A stretch of 64,000 bases of DNA, taken from NCBI RefSeq assembly GCF_040500525.1, contig NZ_CP159403.1, positions 1,224,001 to 1,288,000 on the forward strand. The letters run 5' to 3'. Both the position numbers and the translations under genes were made by a program. The number at the start of each line of letters is the position of its first letter. Position 1 is the first letter of the stretch. Source of the DNA: Azospirillum formosense. GTDB taxonomy: Bacteria; Pseudomonadota; Alphaproteobacteria; Azospirillales; Azospirillaceae. The notes below the pieces were generated by a model, which saw nothing but the letters and a program-made list of their open reading frames with translations, had not been told where the DNA came from and did not search any database. Shown piece after piece: positions 56,601 to 64,000 of this stretch.

Positions 56601-57939
56601 GGCCCCTATGTCTGAGGCCGCACCGCGCGGGCTGATCGTCGGGGCGCCGGCGTCGGGCACCGGCAAGACCACCGTCACGCTGGGGCTGCTGGTCGCCCTG
56701 AAGGCGCGCGGCCTGCGCGTCGGCGCGGTGAAGGCGGGACCGGACTACATCGACCCGGCCTTCCATCGGGCGGCGACCGGGCGGCCCAGCCTGAACCTCG
56801 ACAATTGGGCGATGGGACCGGACCTGCTGGATTCGCTGGCCCGCCGCGCCGGGGAGGGCACCGACCTGCTGGTCTGCGAGGCGCTGATGGGCCTGTTCGA
56901 CGGGGTGGCCGGCGTGGGCGCGACCGGAACCGGCGCCACGTCGGAGCTGGCCGCGCGCACCGGCTGGCCGGTGATCCTGGTGGTCAACGCCAAGGGCCAG
57001 TCGCAGTCCGCCGCCGCGCTGGTCAAGGGCTTCGCCACCTACCGCGACGATGTGCGGATCGGCGGGGTGATCCTGAACAACGTCGCCAGCCCGCGCCACC
57101 TCGCCCTGGCCGGCGGCGCCATCGAGGCGCTGGGCATCCCCGTCCTCGGCTCTCTGCCCCGCACCCCCGACGTGATCCTGCCCGAACGTCATCTCGGCCT
57201 GATCCAGGCGGAGGAGACGGCGGACCTTCAGGAGCGTCTGGCGGCGCTCGGCCGCTTCATCGCGCAGCACGTCGACCTCGACCGGGTGGCGGCGCTCGCC
57301 GCCCCCTCCCGCGCGCCGGAGGGGAGCTTCACGCCCGCCCTGCCGCCGCTGGGCCAGCGCGTCGCCATCGCGCGCGACGCCGCCTTCACCTTCGTCTACC
57401 CGCATCTGCTGGAGGGGTGGCGCGCGGCGGGCGCCGAGGTGACCCACTTCTCGCCCCTGGCCGACGAGGCGCCGCCCGACGACGCGGACGCCGTCTATCT
57501 GCCCGGCGGCTATCCGGAACTGCACGCCGGACGCCTCGCCGCCGCCGGGCGCTTCCGCGCGGGCATGCACCGCGCCGCGCAGGCCGGGCGCCCGATCTAT
57601 GGCGAGTGCGGCGGCTACATGGCGCTGGGCGAGTCGCTGGAGGACGCGGCGGGCACCACCCACCCGATGCTCGGGCTGCTCGGGGTGCGGACCTCCTTCG
57701 CCAAGCGCAAGCTGCATCTGGGATACCGCCGCGCCGTCCTGCTGGGCGACACGCCGCTGGGCCGGGCGGGCACGGCGCTGCGCGGGCACGAGTTCCACTA
57801 CGCCTCCATCCTCGACCGCGGGGCCGACGAGCCGCTGGTCACCGCCACGGCGGCGGACGGGTCGGACCTCGGGCCGCTCGGCGGACGGCGCGGCAGCGTC
57901 TTCGCCAGCTTCTTCCACGTCATTGCGGCGGACCGATGA
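56593..57939 (+). CDS. cobB: Hydrogenobyrinic acid a,c-diamide synthase CobB
   Basis: CobB amidates the a and c side chains of hydrogenobyrinic acid with glutamine and ATP. The 448-residue protein has the dethiobiotin-synthetase-like P-loop VGAPASGTGKTTVTLGLLVA near residue 15, KAGPDYIDPAFHRAATGRPS, and a C-terminal class I-like glutamine amidotransferase domain with PGGYPELHAGRL and the nucleophilic Cys in YGECGGYMALG near residue 337. It overlaps cobA and bluB. Confidence 0.95.
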   Translation: MAEAPMSEAAPRGLIVGAPASGTGKTTVTLGLLVALKARGLRVGAVKAGPDYIDPAFHRAATGRPSLNLDNWAMGPDLLDSLARRAGEGTDLLVCEALMGLFDGVAGVGATGTGATSELAARTGWPVILVVNAKGQSQSAAALVKGFATYRDDVRIGGVILNNVASPRHLALAGGAIEALGIPVLGSLPRTPDVILPERHLGLIQAEETADLQERLAALGRFIAQHVDLDRVAALAAPSRAPEGSFTPALPPLGQRVAIARDAAFTFVYPHLLEGWRAAGAEVTHFSPLADEAPPDDADAVYLPGGYPELHAGRLAAAGRFRAGMHRAAQAGRPIYGECGGYMALGESLEDAAGTTHPMLGLLGVRTSFAKRKLHLGYRRAVLLGDTPLGRAGTALRGHEFHYASILDRGADEPLVTATAADGSDLGPLGGRRGSVFASFFHVIAADR

Positions 57940-58595
57940 GCGACCACGCCTTCGCACCGGAGGAGCGGGACGCGCTCTACAAGGCGATCTTCTCCCGCCG
58001 CGACGTGCGCGGGCAGTTCGCCCCCGACCCGGTGCCCGACGAGGTGCTGACCCGCGTGCTGACCGCCGCGCACCACGCGCCGTCGGTCGGCTTCATGCAG
58101 CCCTGGAATTTCATCGTCGTGCAGGACCCGGCGGTGAAGGCGCGGGTCCACGCCGACTTCACCCGGGCCAACGAGGAGGCCGCCGCCCTCTTCACCGGTG
58201 AGCGCAAGGCGCTCTACAGCCGCCTGAAGCTGGAAGGCATCCGCGAGGCGCCGGTCAACCTGTGCATCACCTGCGACCGCGAGCGTTCCGGCCCGGTGGT
58301 TCTGGGGCGGACGCACATCCCGATTATGGACCTCTATTCCTGCGTCTGCGCGGTGCAAAACCTCTGGCTGGCCGCGCGGGCGGAGGGCCTGGGCGTCGGC
58401 TGGGTCAGCATCCTGCACGAGGACAAGCTGCGCGAGGCGCTGGGCATCCCGGAGCGGATCGTCCCGGTGGCCTACCTCTGCCTTGGCTACGTCAGCCATT
58501 TCCACGAGACCCCGGAACTGGAGAAAGCCGGCTGGCGCAGCCGGCTCCCCCTTGAGGACCTCGTCTTTCGCGACCGTTGGGGCGGAACGACCTGA
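57936..58595 (+). CDS. bluB: 5,6-dimethylbenzimidazole synthase BluB
   Basis: BluB converts reduced FMN and O2 into 5,6-dimethylbenzimidazole, the lower ligand of B12. The 219-residue nitroreductase-fold protein has FSRRDVRGQFAPDPVPDEVL, HHAPSVGFMQPWNFIVVQD near residue 50, and GRTHIPIMDLYSCVCAVQNL. LAARAEGLGVGWVSILHED follows, matching the BluB flavin-destructase pattern. Its ATG overlaps the cobB stop by 4 bp, ending the plus-strand cobalamin cluster. Its stop codon lies in the first of five hairpins. Confidence 0.95.
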   Translation: MSDHAFAPEERDALYKAIFSRRDVRGQFAPDPVPDEVLTRVLTAAHHAPSVGFMQPWNFIVVQDPAVKARVHADFTRANEEAAALFTGERKALYSRLKLEGIREAPVNLCITCDRERSGPVVLGRTHIPIMDLYSCVCAVQNLWLAARAEGLGVGWVSILHEDKLREALGIPERIVPVAYLCLGYVSHFHETPELEKAGWRSRLPLEDLVFRDRWGGTT

Positions 58596-58765
58596 AGCGA
58601 ATTTTCATTCGCTTCCGATTCACACGGCCTCATTTGCCGGCTCTCAGCGGATGCCGATGGCATCCGCCTGCCGCCAGCGGGAACGATGTTCCCGCGAGAG
58701 GCGGGCTTCGGCCGCATGTGCGGCCGGGTCCGGCGTCGCGGTCCAAAGCGGATTGCAATCCGCTT
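58594..58765. repeat. Cluster of five consecutive short hairpins after bluB
   Basis: Five perfect inverted repeats follow one another. They are GAAGCGAAT-TTTC-ATTCGCTTC (58594-58615), GCGGATGCC-GAT-GGCATCCGC (58647-58667), GCGGGAAC-GAT-GTTCCCGC (58677-58695), CGGCCGCA-TG-TGCGGCCG (58709-58726), and the full palindrome AAGCGGATTGCAATCCGCTT (58746-58765). Stems are 8-9 bp with loops of 0-4 bases. They fill the gap between convergent genes. None has a T-tract. Confidence 0.85.
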
Positions 58766-58778
58766 CAACGGGCGGCCG

Positions 58779-59492
58779 TCAGGCCCCGAAGCCGCCGTCG
58801 ATGGTCTGGAACGAGCCGGTGATCATCGCCCCGTGCGGACCGGCGACGAAGGCGGTCAGCTCGGCGACCTCGCTGGCGTGGGCGTGGCGCTTGATCGCCA
58901 TGAAGCTGTGCATGGCCGCGGCCATCGGGCCGTCGGCCGGATTCATGTCGCTGTCGGTCGGCCCCGGCTGGATGGCGTTGACGGTGATCCCGCGGTCCCC
59001 GAAATCGCGCGCCAGGCCGCGCACCATTCCCTGGACCGCCGCCTTGGTGAGCGCGTAGGCCGCCCCGCCCGCGAAGGGCATGCGGTCGCCGTTCACCGAC
59101 CCGATGACGATGATCCGCCCCGGCCCGGTCATGTGACGCGCCGCCTCGACCGCGGCGTGGTAGGGCCCGCGCACGTTGATGTCGATCATGCGGTCCACCG
59201 CGTCGGGGTCGAAGGTCAGCGGATCGCCGATCATCACGACCCCGGCGTTGACGACCAGCACGTCCAGCGCGCCCCGCCCGGCCACCGTGGCGATCACCGC
59301 GTCGCGGTCGGCGCTGTCGGCGCGGATCGCCTCGGACCCGGTTTCGGCGGCCAGGGCCGCGGCGGCCTCCGCCGAGCCGGCGTAGGTGAAGGCGACCCGC
59401 CCGCCGCCCGCCGCGAAGCGCTGGACGATGGCCTTGCCGATTCCCCGGCTGCCGCCCAGCACCAGGATGTTCTTTCCCGCGAAGTCGCTCAT
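58779..59492 (-). CDS. SDR-family oxidoreductase
   Basis: The 237-residue short-chain dehydrogenase has the dinucleotide motif LVLGGSRGIGKAIVQRFAAG at residue 10, VVNAGVVMIGDPLTF near residue 85, the catalytic Ser in IVIGSVNGDRMPF and YALTK near residue 145, and a C-terminal GSFQTIDGGFGA. The substrate is unknown. It is divergent from a TetR gene, which probably represses it through the two 12-bp operator-like repeats between them. Confidence 0.88.
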   Translation of the reverse strand: MSDFAGKNILVLGGSRGIGKAIVQRFAAGGGRVAFTYAGSAEAAAALAAETGSEAIRADSADRDAVIATVAGRGALDVLVVNAGVVMIGDPLTFDPDAVDRMIDINVRGPYHAAVEAARHMTGPGRIIVIGSVNGDRMPFAGGAAYALTKAAVQGMVRGLARDFGDRGITVNAIQPGPTDSDMNPADGPMAAAMHSFMAIKRHAHASEVAELTAFVAGPHGAMITGSFQTIDGGFGA

Positions 59493-59513
59493 GATCGGCT
59501 CCTTGAATTAATG

Positions 59514-59575
59514 TAGTGACCGCTATATAAAATCACCCCAGGGCATCGCGCAAGGATTTTTTATAGTGACCGCTA
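59514..59575. promoter_or_regulatory. Two operator-like repeats between SDR gene and TetR gene
   Basis: The sequence TAGTGACCGCTA occurs at 59514-59525 and again at 59564-59575. Each copy is partly self-complementary at its ends. The second overlaps the GTG start codon of the TetR gene, and the first is 22 bp upstream of the SDR start. The arrangement fits a TetR regulator controlling itself and its divergent neighbour. Confidence 0.7.
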
Positions 59576-60165
59576 CAAAAAAATCGGAGCCGCGCGGACG
59601 GCGGCGTTCCTTCGACGTGGACGAGGCGGTGGAGACGGCGATGCGGCTGTTCCACGCCCGCGGTTACGACGCGGTCGGCGTGGCCGAGCTGGGCGCCGAG
59701 TTGGGCATCAAACCACCAAGCTTCTACGCCGCCTTCGGCAGCAAGGCCGGGCTGTTCGAACGGACCCTGCGCCGCTACGCGGCGGGCGAGGCCAACGTCT
59801 TCGCGCGCGCCCGGGCGGAGGGCGGCGACGTGGCGACGGTGATCGGACGGACGCTGGCGCTCGCCGCGGAGCTTTACCCCTGCCAGGACGGGACGGCGGG
59901 CTGCCTCGTGCTCGACGGGGCGCGCAACAGCGCCGACCCGGAGGCGCAGTCCCTGGCCGATGCGGCCAAGCGGGAAGGCCGCGCCGCGGTCCGGGACTTC
60001 ATCGCCACCGAAGCGCCGGACCACGCCGACGCGCTGGCCGACCTCGTGTTTGTCGCGATGATGGGGATGTCGGCGGCGGCCCGCGACGGCGCGGACCGGG
60101 AACGGCTGGAGCGGGTGGCCGCCATGATGGACCGCGCCTTCCGCCGGGAGCTGTCGGGCGTCTGA
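59566..60165 (+). CDS. TetR/AcrR-family transcriptional regulator
   Basis: The 199-residue regulator has the TetR DNA-binding helices RRSFDVDEAVETAMRLFHAR and YDAVGVAELGAELGIKPPSF followed by YAAFGSKAGLFERTL. The C-terminal ligand domain (GCLVLDGARNSADPEAQSL) resembles regulators of small dehydrogenase or efflux genes. The start is GTG at 59566, inside an operator-like repeat. It is probably autoregulated and a repressor of the divergent SDR gene. Confidence 0.88.
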   Translation: MTATKKSEPRGRRRSFDVDEAVETAMRLFHARGYDAVGVAELGAELGIKPPSFYAAFGSKAGLFERTLRRYAAGEANVFARARAEGGDVATVIGRTLALAAELYPCQDGTAGCLVLDGARNSADPEAQSLADAAKREGRAAVRDFIATEAPDHADALADLVFVAMMGMSAAARDGADRERLERVAAMMDRAFRRELSGV

Positions 60166-60292
60166 TGCGGACGGCCCTGCGGGGGGATGGTGCAGGATTT
60201 CCGTCACGTCTTGGTCCTTACGGCTGACCGGCGGGAGGCGCAGGATCGGCGGCAGCCGGGAACGTTCCCGCCCCCTTTGAGGATCAACCACC

Positions 60293-60742
60293 ATGTCCCC
60301 GCGTCTCGACTATCACGCCACCACCCCCGCCGGCATGAAGGCCCTCGCCGGCGCGCACGGTTACGTCAGCCAGTGCGGGCTTCCGGTCACGCTGATCGAT
60401 CTCGTGTACCTTCGGGTTTCGCAGATCAACGGTTGCGCCTATTGCATCGACCTGCACAGCCGCGATCTTCTGAAGAACGGCGTCACCATCGACAAGCTGG
60501 TGCTGGTGCCGGTCTGGCACGAGGCCGGAACGCTGTTCACCGACCGCGAGCGCGCCGCGCTGCGCTGGGCGGAAACCGTGACGCGGGTGGCCGAAACCGC
60601 CGTCCCGGACGTGGAGTTCCAGGCGGTGTCGGCCCTGTTCTCAGAGAAGGAGGTGGCCGACCTGACGATCGCCATCGGCCTGATGAATCTCTACAACCGC
60701 CTCGCCATCAGCTTCCGCACGGTTCCCGCCGCGGCCCGCTGA
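60293..60742 (+). CDS. AhpD-like carboxymuconolactone decarboxylase-family protein
   Basis: The 149-residue protein has the AhpD/CMD core with a CxxC redox pair and downstream His in INGCAYCIDLHSRDLLKNG near residue 45, after VTLIDLVYLRVSQ. Members are peroxidase-like disulfide proteins. The start has a TTGAGGATCAACC region. It is convergent with the MocR-type gene, with 16 bp between their ends. Confidence 0.85.
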   Translation: MSPRLDYHATTPAGMKALAGAHGYVSQCGLPVTLIDLVYLRVSQINGCAYCIDLHSRDLLKNGVTIDKLVLVPVWHEAGTLFTDRERAALRWAETVTRVAETAVPDVEFQAVSALFSEKEVADLTIAIGLMNLYNRLAISFRTVPAAAR

Positions 60743-60758
60743 GCGCATTCTTGCAGAG

Positions 60759-62204
60759 TCAGCCGTGCCGCTTCACCAAGCCGATCAAGCGGCGGCAGTC
60801 GTCGGACAGGCGCCGGTCCTGAAGGTTGGTGATGCCCAGCAGCAGACCTTGGGGCCGCGCGGCCTCCGGGCCATCGGCGTACCAGGGCGACAGCGGCACC
60901 GGCGCGAGGCCGTCCGCCCGCGCCGCCGCGGCGATGGCGATGTCGCGGCTGCCCGGTGGCAGGAGCAGGCGGACCGACAGGCTACCCGACGCCTCCACAG
61001 CCATCGGCGCCTCCGCCCCCACGGCGTCGCGCATGGCCGCCAGGAGCGCCTGCTGGCGGACGGCGTAAAGCCGCTTCATCCGGCGCAGGTGCCGGAAATA
61101 ATGCCCGCTCGTCATGAAGTCCGCCACCGCCCGTTGCAGTCCTGCGGCCGGAGCCGGGGACAGGCAGGCGGCGGCCTCGCCGAAGAGACCGGCCAGCCCC
61201 GGCGGCACCATCAGGAAGCCGAGCCGAAGCGCCGGGCTGATCGTCTTGCTGAAGGTGCCGGCGTGCAGCACCCGCCCATGCCGGTCCAAGGAGGCCAGCG
61301 CCGGGGCGGCCCGGCCCTTCAGCTGCAGTTCGCTGAGATAGTCGTCCTCGACGATCCAGGCCCCGGTCCGCGACGCCCAGTCCAGCAGGGCGAGGCGGCG
61401 CGGCAAGGTCATGGTCACGCCGAGCGGCGCCTGCTGGCCGGGAGTCACCACGGCCAGACCCGCCGCAGGCGCGCGCGCGATTCCAGCGTCCACATCGATC
61501 CCGGCGGCGTCCACCGGCACGGGAAGCACGGTCATGCCGGCGAGGTGAAGGGCGCGGCGGGTCAGGGGAAAGCCGGGTTCCTCCATCCAGGCGGTGGCGC
61601 CGTCCAGCCGCAAGGCCCGAATCACCAGGCCGAGCGCGCCGGAATAGCCCGCCGTGATGAAAATCTGCTCCGGCGTGCAGCGGATGCCGCGGGCGATGGC
61701 CAGCACGGCGGCGATCTCGCGCCGCAATTCCGGATGGCCGCGAGGATCGGGATAGCCGACCGGAGCCGCCGCCGCGGCCCGCGCTGCCCGCCCGACGATC
61801 CGGGACCACAGGGTGAAGGGAAAGGCGTCCTGCGCCGGCACGCCCATCTGGAAGGGCAGCGGCGCCCGCTCGACATAGGAAAACAACTCCAGGAGGGAGG
61901 GGGTCTGGACCGGCCCGTCGGGGGACGGCCCCGCTATGGCCCCTTCGGCGACCCGCGTCCCCGCGGCGCCCAGGCCGACCGCAAGCTGTTCGTCGATCAG
62001 CCGCTCATAGGCGTCGCGCACCGTCCCACGGGACACCCCGAGCTGCGCGGCCAGATCCCGCCAGGACGGCAGCCGCGCCCCGCCGGCCAGCCGGCCCTCG
62101 CGGATGGCGTCGCGCAAGGCGGCATGGATCTGTGCGGACAGCGGAACCTTCGCGGTCCGGCTGAGGGCGATATCCAGAGGTTCCGGCGGCGGCAGGGCGG
62201 GCAT
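60759..62204 (-). CDS. MocR/PdxR-type GntR regulator with aminotransferase domain
   Basis: The 481-residue protein fuses an N-terminal GntR winged helix (LPSWRDLAAQLGVSRGTVRD near residue 45) to a fold-type I aminotransferase domain. The PLP lysine lies in HAGTFSKTISPALRLGFLMV near residue 318, with VVTPGQQAPLGVTM and IVEDDYLSEL earlier. Such proteins often control vitamin B6 or amino-acid genes; the target here is not evident. The AhpD-like gene next door is a candidate. Confidence 0.9.
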   Translation of the reverse strand: MPALPPPEPLDIALSRTAKVPLSAQIHAALRDAIREGRLAGGARLPSWRDLAAQLGVSRGTVRDAYERLIDEQLAVGLGAAGTRVAEGAIAGPSPDGPVQTPSLLELFSYVERAPLPFQMGVPAQDAFPFTLWSRIVGRAARAAAAAPVGYPDPRGHPELRREIAAVLAIARGIRCTPEQIFITAGYSGALGLVIRALRLDGATAWMEEPGFPLTRRALHLAGMTVLPVPVDAAGIDVDAGIARAPAAGLAVVTPGQQAPLGVTMTLPRRLALLDWASRTGAWIVEDDYLSELQLKGRAAPALASLDRHGRVLHAGTFSKTISPALRLGFLMVPPGLAGLFGEAAACLSPAPAAGLQRAVADFMTSGHYFRHLRRMKRLYAVRQQALLAAMRDAVGAEAPMAVEASGSLSVRLLLPPGSRDIAIAAAARADGLAPVPLSPWYADGPEAARPQGLLLGITNLQDRRLSDDCRRLIGLVKRHG

Positions 62205-62300
62205 GGGCCGGAGGATAGCGCAAGCCTGCCCTTCCGCAATCCTCCGTACGCTTTTCGGGCTTCACGCCGGTCGGACCCGGCGCCCGGCACGTCGCGGACG

Positions 62301-62331
62301 AAAAAAAGGCCGGAGCAATCGCTCCGGCCTT
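62301..62331 (-). terminator. Strong intrinsic terminator on the minus strand
   Basis: AAGGCCGGAGC (62306-62316) pairs with GCTCCGGCCTT (62321-62331) around an AATC loop. On the minus strand the stem is followed by seven T residues (62307-62301), a textbook intrinsic terminator. The only minus-strand source is the gene-free stretch 62332-62650. It lies 97 bp upstream of the minus-strand MocR start, so it shields that gene from upstream transcription. Confidence 0.85.
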
Positions 62332-62639
62332 GAGTCTAGGGAGGAAACGCCCCGAGAATGGGCTGGCGGAGAATAGGGGCACCCCTTTCGAACTGGTATT
62401 ACCAATGTGGAATGGGTGCGGTGCAGCATCCGCATAGGCCGAAAAATCCCTGTAAATACCATGGCCTTTTGGCCTTTCCGCTGCCCGATGGCGTCCAGGT
62501 GGTTTTCAGGTGGCGTCCCGGCGTGGAGCGGGGCGATTTGTCATCCTCGGTACAGCTTCACCACCGGCGTGCGAACGCGCATAATCCGTCGCGGAACCGG
62601 GGGTGCGGCTCGCGGTCGTCACGACCTTGCGGACGCTGG
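62332..62639 (-). ncRNA. Possible small RNA ending at the terminator
   Basis: About 300 bp without a protein-coding gene precede a strong minus-strand terminator. The minus-strand sequence just before the stem contains TTTCCTCCCTAG, an anti-Shine-Dalgarno-like CCUCCC as seen in several alphaproteobacterial sRNAs. The segment also holds a perfect TGGTATTACCA palindrome (62394-62404) like PdhR/LldR operators. No promoter could be fixed, so the RNA's 5' end is unknown. Confidence 0.35.
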
Positions 62640-62654
62640 ATGGGGAACGACGGC

Positions 62655-64000
62655 ATGGGATTCGGCAGGGGCGTCTGGCTGCGTCCGGTGGTCGCGCTGG
62701 TTCTCGGAATTCTGGCCGGCGGAAGTCCGGCGGGCGGAACCGCGCGGGCGGACCCCACCCGCTTCACCATCCTCTACGCCCACAGCACGACCGAGCTGGA
62801 GGACGTGCAAGGACGCGGCGGCATCGCCCGGCTCGCCACGCTGGTCCGGCAGGAGCGGGCGGCGGGCGGCACCGTGCTCGTCCTGCACGGCGGGCAGGCG
62901 CTCGCCCCCTCCGTCCTGTCCTTCTACGACCAGGGCGCGCACGTCATCGATCTGCTGAACGGGGTCGGCATCGACGCCATGGCGGCGCTGAACCGGGAAT
63001 TCCATCACGGCGACGACGTGCTGATGACCCGCGCCTTCGAAGCGAACTTCCCCGTCGTCGTCTCCAACGCCGTGGACCGCCAGACCGGCAAGCCGCTGGA
63101 CGGGCTCGAGGACCGGGCGATGCTCAACGCCGGACCGCTGCGCGTCGGCGTGCTCGCCGCGGCGCCGGCGCGGACGGGAGAGATCACCCGCTCGCCGCGC
63201 ACCGAATTCCTGCCGCCGGGACCGGTGCTGGCGCAGAAGGCGAAGGACCTGCGCAGCGCCGGGGCCGATCTGGTGGTGGCGCTGACCGGCGATTCCGGCG
63301 GCACCCACCGCGAGGTGATCGCCTCCGGCGCCGCCGACATCGTGCTCTACCAGGACCGCGGGCGGGTGATCGCCGTGGACTACGACGGCAAGACGCTGAA
63401 CGCGACGGTCGAGCCGCAGGCCGCCTGGGTGCTCGCCCTGGACATCACCGCCGAGACGGTGACCAAGGGCGGCGCCACGAGCACCGTGTGGAGCAGCGGC
63501 GTGCGCGCCATCGACACCGCCACCCTTCCCCCCGACCCGGCGCTGGACACGCAGGCCAAGGCCTACCGCGCGCGGCTGGACAGCATGCTGGGCATGCAGG
63601 TGGGCCGGCTGGACACCCCCATCGACACGCGGCGCGAGGCGGTGCGCGCCAGCGAGAACGCCTTCGCCAACACCGTCGCCGATTCGCTGCGCGAGGCGAT
63701 GGAGGCCGACGTGGCGCTCATCAACGGCGGCTCCTTCCGCGGCGACCGCGCCTACGCGGCGGGCACGGTGTGGACGCGCCGGGACATCCAGAGCGAATTT
63801 CCCTTCCACGACACCGCCGTTCTGATCGAGGTCACCGGGCAGCAGCTGCGGGACGCGCTGGAATTCGGCTTTTCCGGGATCGAGCAGCTGCAGGGCCGTT
63901 TCCCGCACCTGTCCAACGCCCGCGTCACCGTCGACGCGTCGCGCCCGCCCGGCCAGCGGGTGGTGGCGCTGACGGTGGGCGGCAAGCCGGTGGAGCCGTC
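62655..64000 (+). CDS. 5'-nucleotidase/UshA-family protein with degenerate phosphatase domain (partial)
   Basis: The frame runs off the right edge after about 448 codons. It has a signal peptide (RPVVALVLGILAGGSPAGG, cleavage after ARA near residue 32). A metallophosphatase-like domain follows, and then a 5'-nucleotidase C-terminal domain from about residue 305 with ASENAFANTVADSLREAMEA and INGGSFRGD. In the first domain the usual metal ligands are not present: TILYAHSTTELED replaces a NDxHG motif and ALNREFHHGDD replaces GNHEFD. GRGGIARLATLV is kept. An in-frame ATG at 62640 is an alternative start. Substrate binding without hydrolysis is possible. Confidence 0.8.
   Translation, partial: MGFGRGVWLRPVVALVLGILAGGSPAGGTARADPTRFTILYAHSTTELEDVQGRGGIARLATLVRQERAAGGTVLVLHGGQALAPSVLSFYDQGAHVIDLLNGVGIDAMAALNREFHHGDDVLMTRAFEANFPVVVSNAVDRQTGKPLDGLEDRAMLNAGPLRVGVLAAAPARTGEITRSPRTEFLPPGPVLAQKAKDLRSAGADLVVALTGDSGGTHREVIASGAADIVLYQDRGRVIAVDYDGKTLNATVEPQAAWVLALDITAETVTKGGATSTVWSSGVRAIDTATLPPDPALDTQAKAYRARLDSMLGMQVGRLDTPIDTRREAVRASENAFANTVADSLREAMEADVALINGGSFRGDRAYAAGTVWTRRDIQSEFPFHDTAVLIEVTGQQLRDALEFGFSGIEQLQGRFPHLSNARVTVDASRPPGQRVVALTVGGKPVEP

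Overview
The window is about two-thirds G+C, strongly biased to G/C at third codon positions, with tightly overlapping start and stop codons inside operons. Gene content (mixed aerobic-type cobalamin pathway with CbiD, a ketone-body operon, a type I-E CRISPR system, several alphaproteobacterial IS families) suggests an Alphaproteobacterium of the Azospirillum/Rhodospirillales kind. That assignment is inferred from gene character and not from a marker gene.

Region 1 (1-5.4 kb, minus strand) is a type I restriction-modification operon hsdM-hsdS-hsdR; hsdR runs off the left edge. A gene-poor stretch with a truncated IS630-type element and an unrecognised reading frame follows (5.4-8.4 kb). Region 2 (8.4-19.5 kb) is a complete type I-E CRISPR-Cas locus: array 1 (17 repeats), cas3, casA-B-C-D-E, cas1, cas2, then array 2 (18 repeats). 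All run on the plus strand, and both arrays follow near-identical leaders that contain a promoter-like sequence. With hsd this makes a roughly 19 kb defence region. One spacer in array 2 is present three times in tandem.

Region 3 (19.5-24 kb) holds a MerR/SoxR-type promoter ahead of a small winged-helix gene, then a formyl-CoA:oxalate CoA-transferase and an ADP-forming acyl-CoA synthetase. Region 4 (24-34.6 kb) is accessory: decayed transposase fragments (IS5-, IS6- and IS3-like), a periplasmic gamma-glutamyltransferase with a divergent GntR regulator, a small RTX calcium-binding protein, several small hypothetical genes, and a redoxin gene split by an IS5-family element.

Region 5 (35-42.6 kb, minus strand) is a seven-gene operon, a branched-chain-type ABC transporter (livG-F-K-H-M) followed by acetoacetyl-CoA synthetase and 3-hydroxybutyrate dehydrogenase. 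The order suggests uptake and activation of ketone bodies or related short acids. Region 6 (42.9-58.6 kb) is a large cobalamin cluster behind a B12 riboswitch: cobW, cobN, cobG, cobH, cobI, cobJ, cobK (reverse), cobL, cobE, cobM, cbiD (reverse), cobA, cobB, bluB. It covers most of corrin-ring construction, cobalt insertion and lower-ligand synthesis, with CbiD present and no CobF. GC-rich palindromic elements lie between these genes, and one is inserted in frame inside cobG. Five consecutive hairpins follow bluB.

Region 7 (58.8-64 kb) carries an SDR oxidoreductase divergent from its likely TetR regulator, an AhpD-like protein, a MocR-type regulator, a possible small RNA with a strong terminator, and the start of a 5'-nucleotidase-family protein whose phosphatase half has lost its metal-site motifs. 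No rRNA or tRNA genes were recognised.
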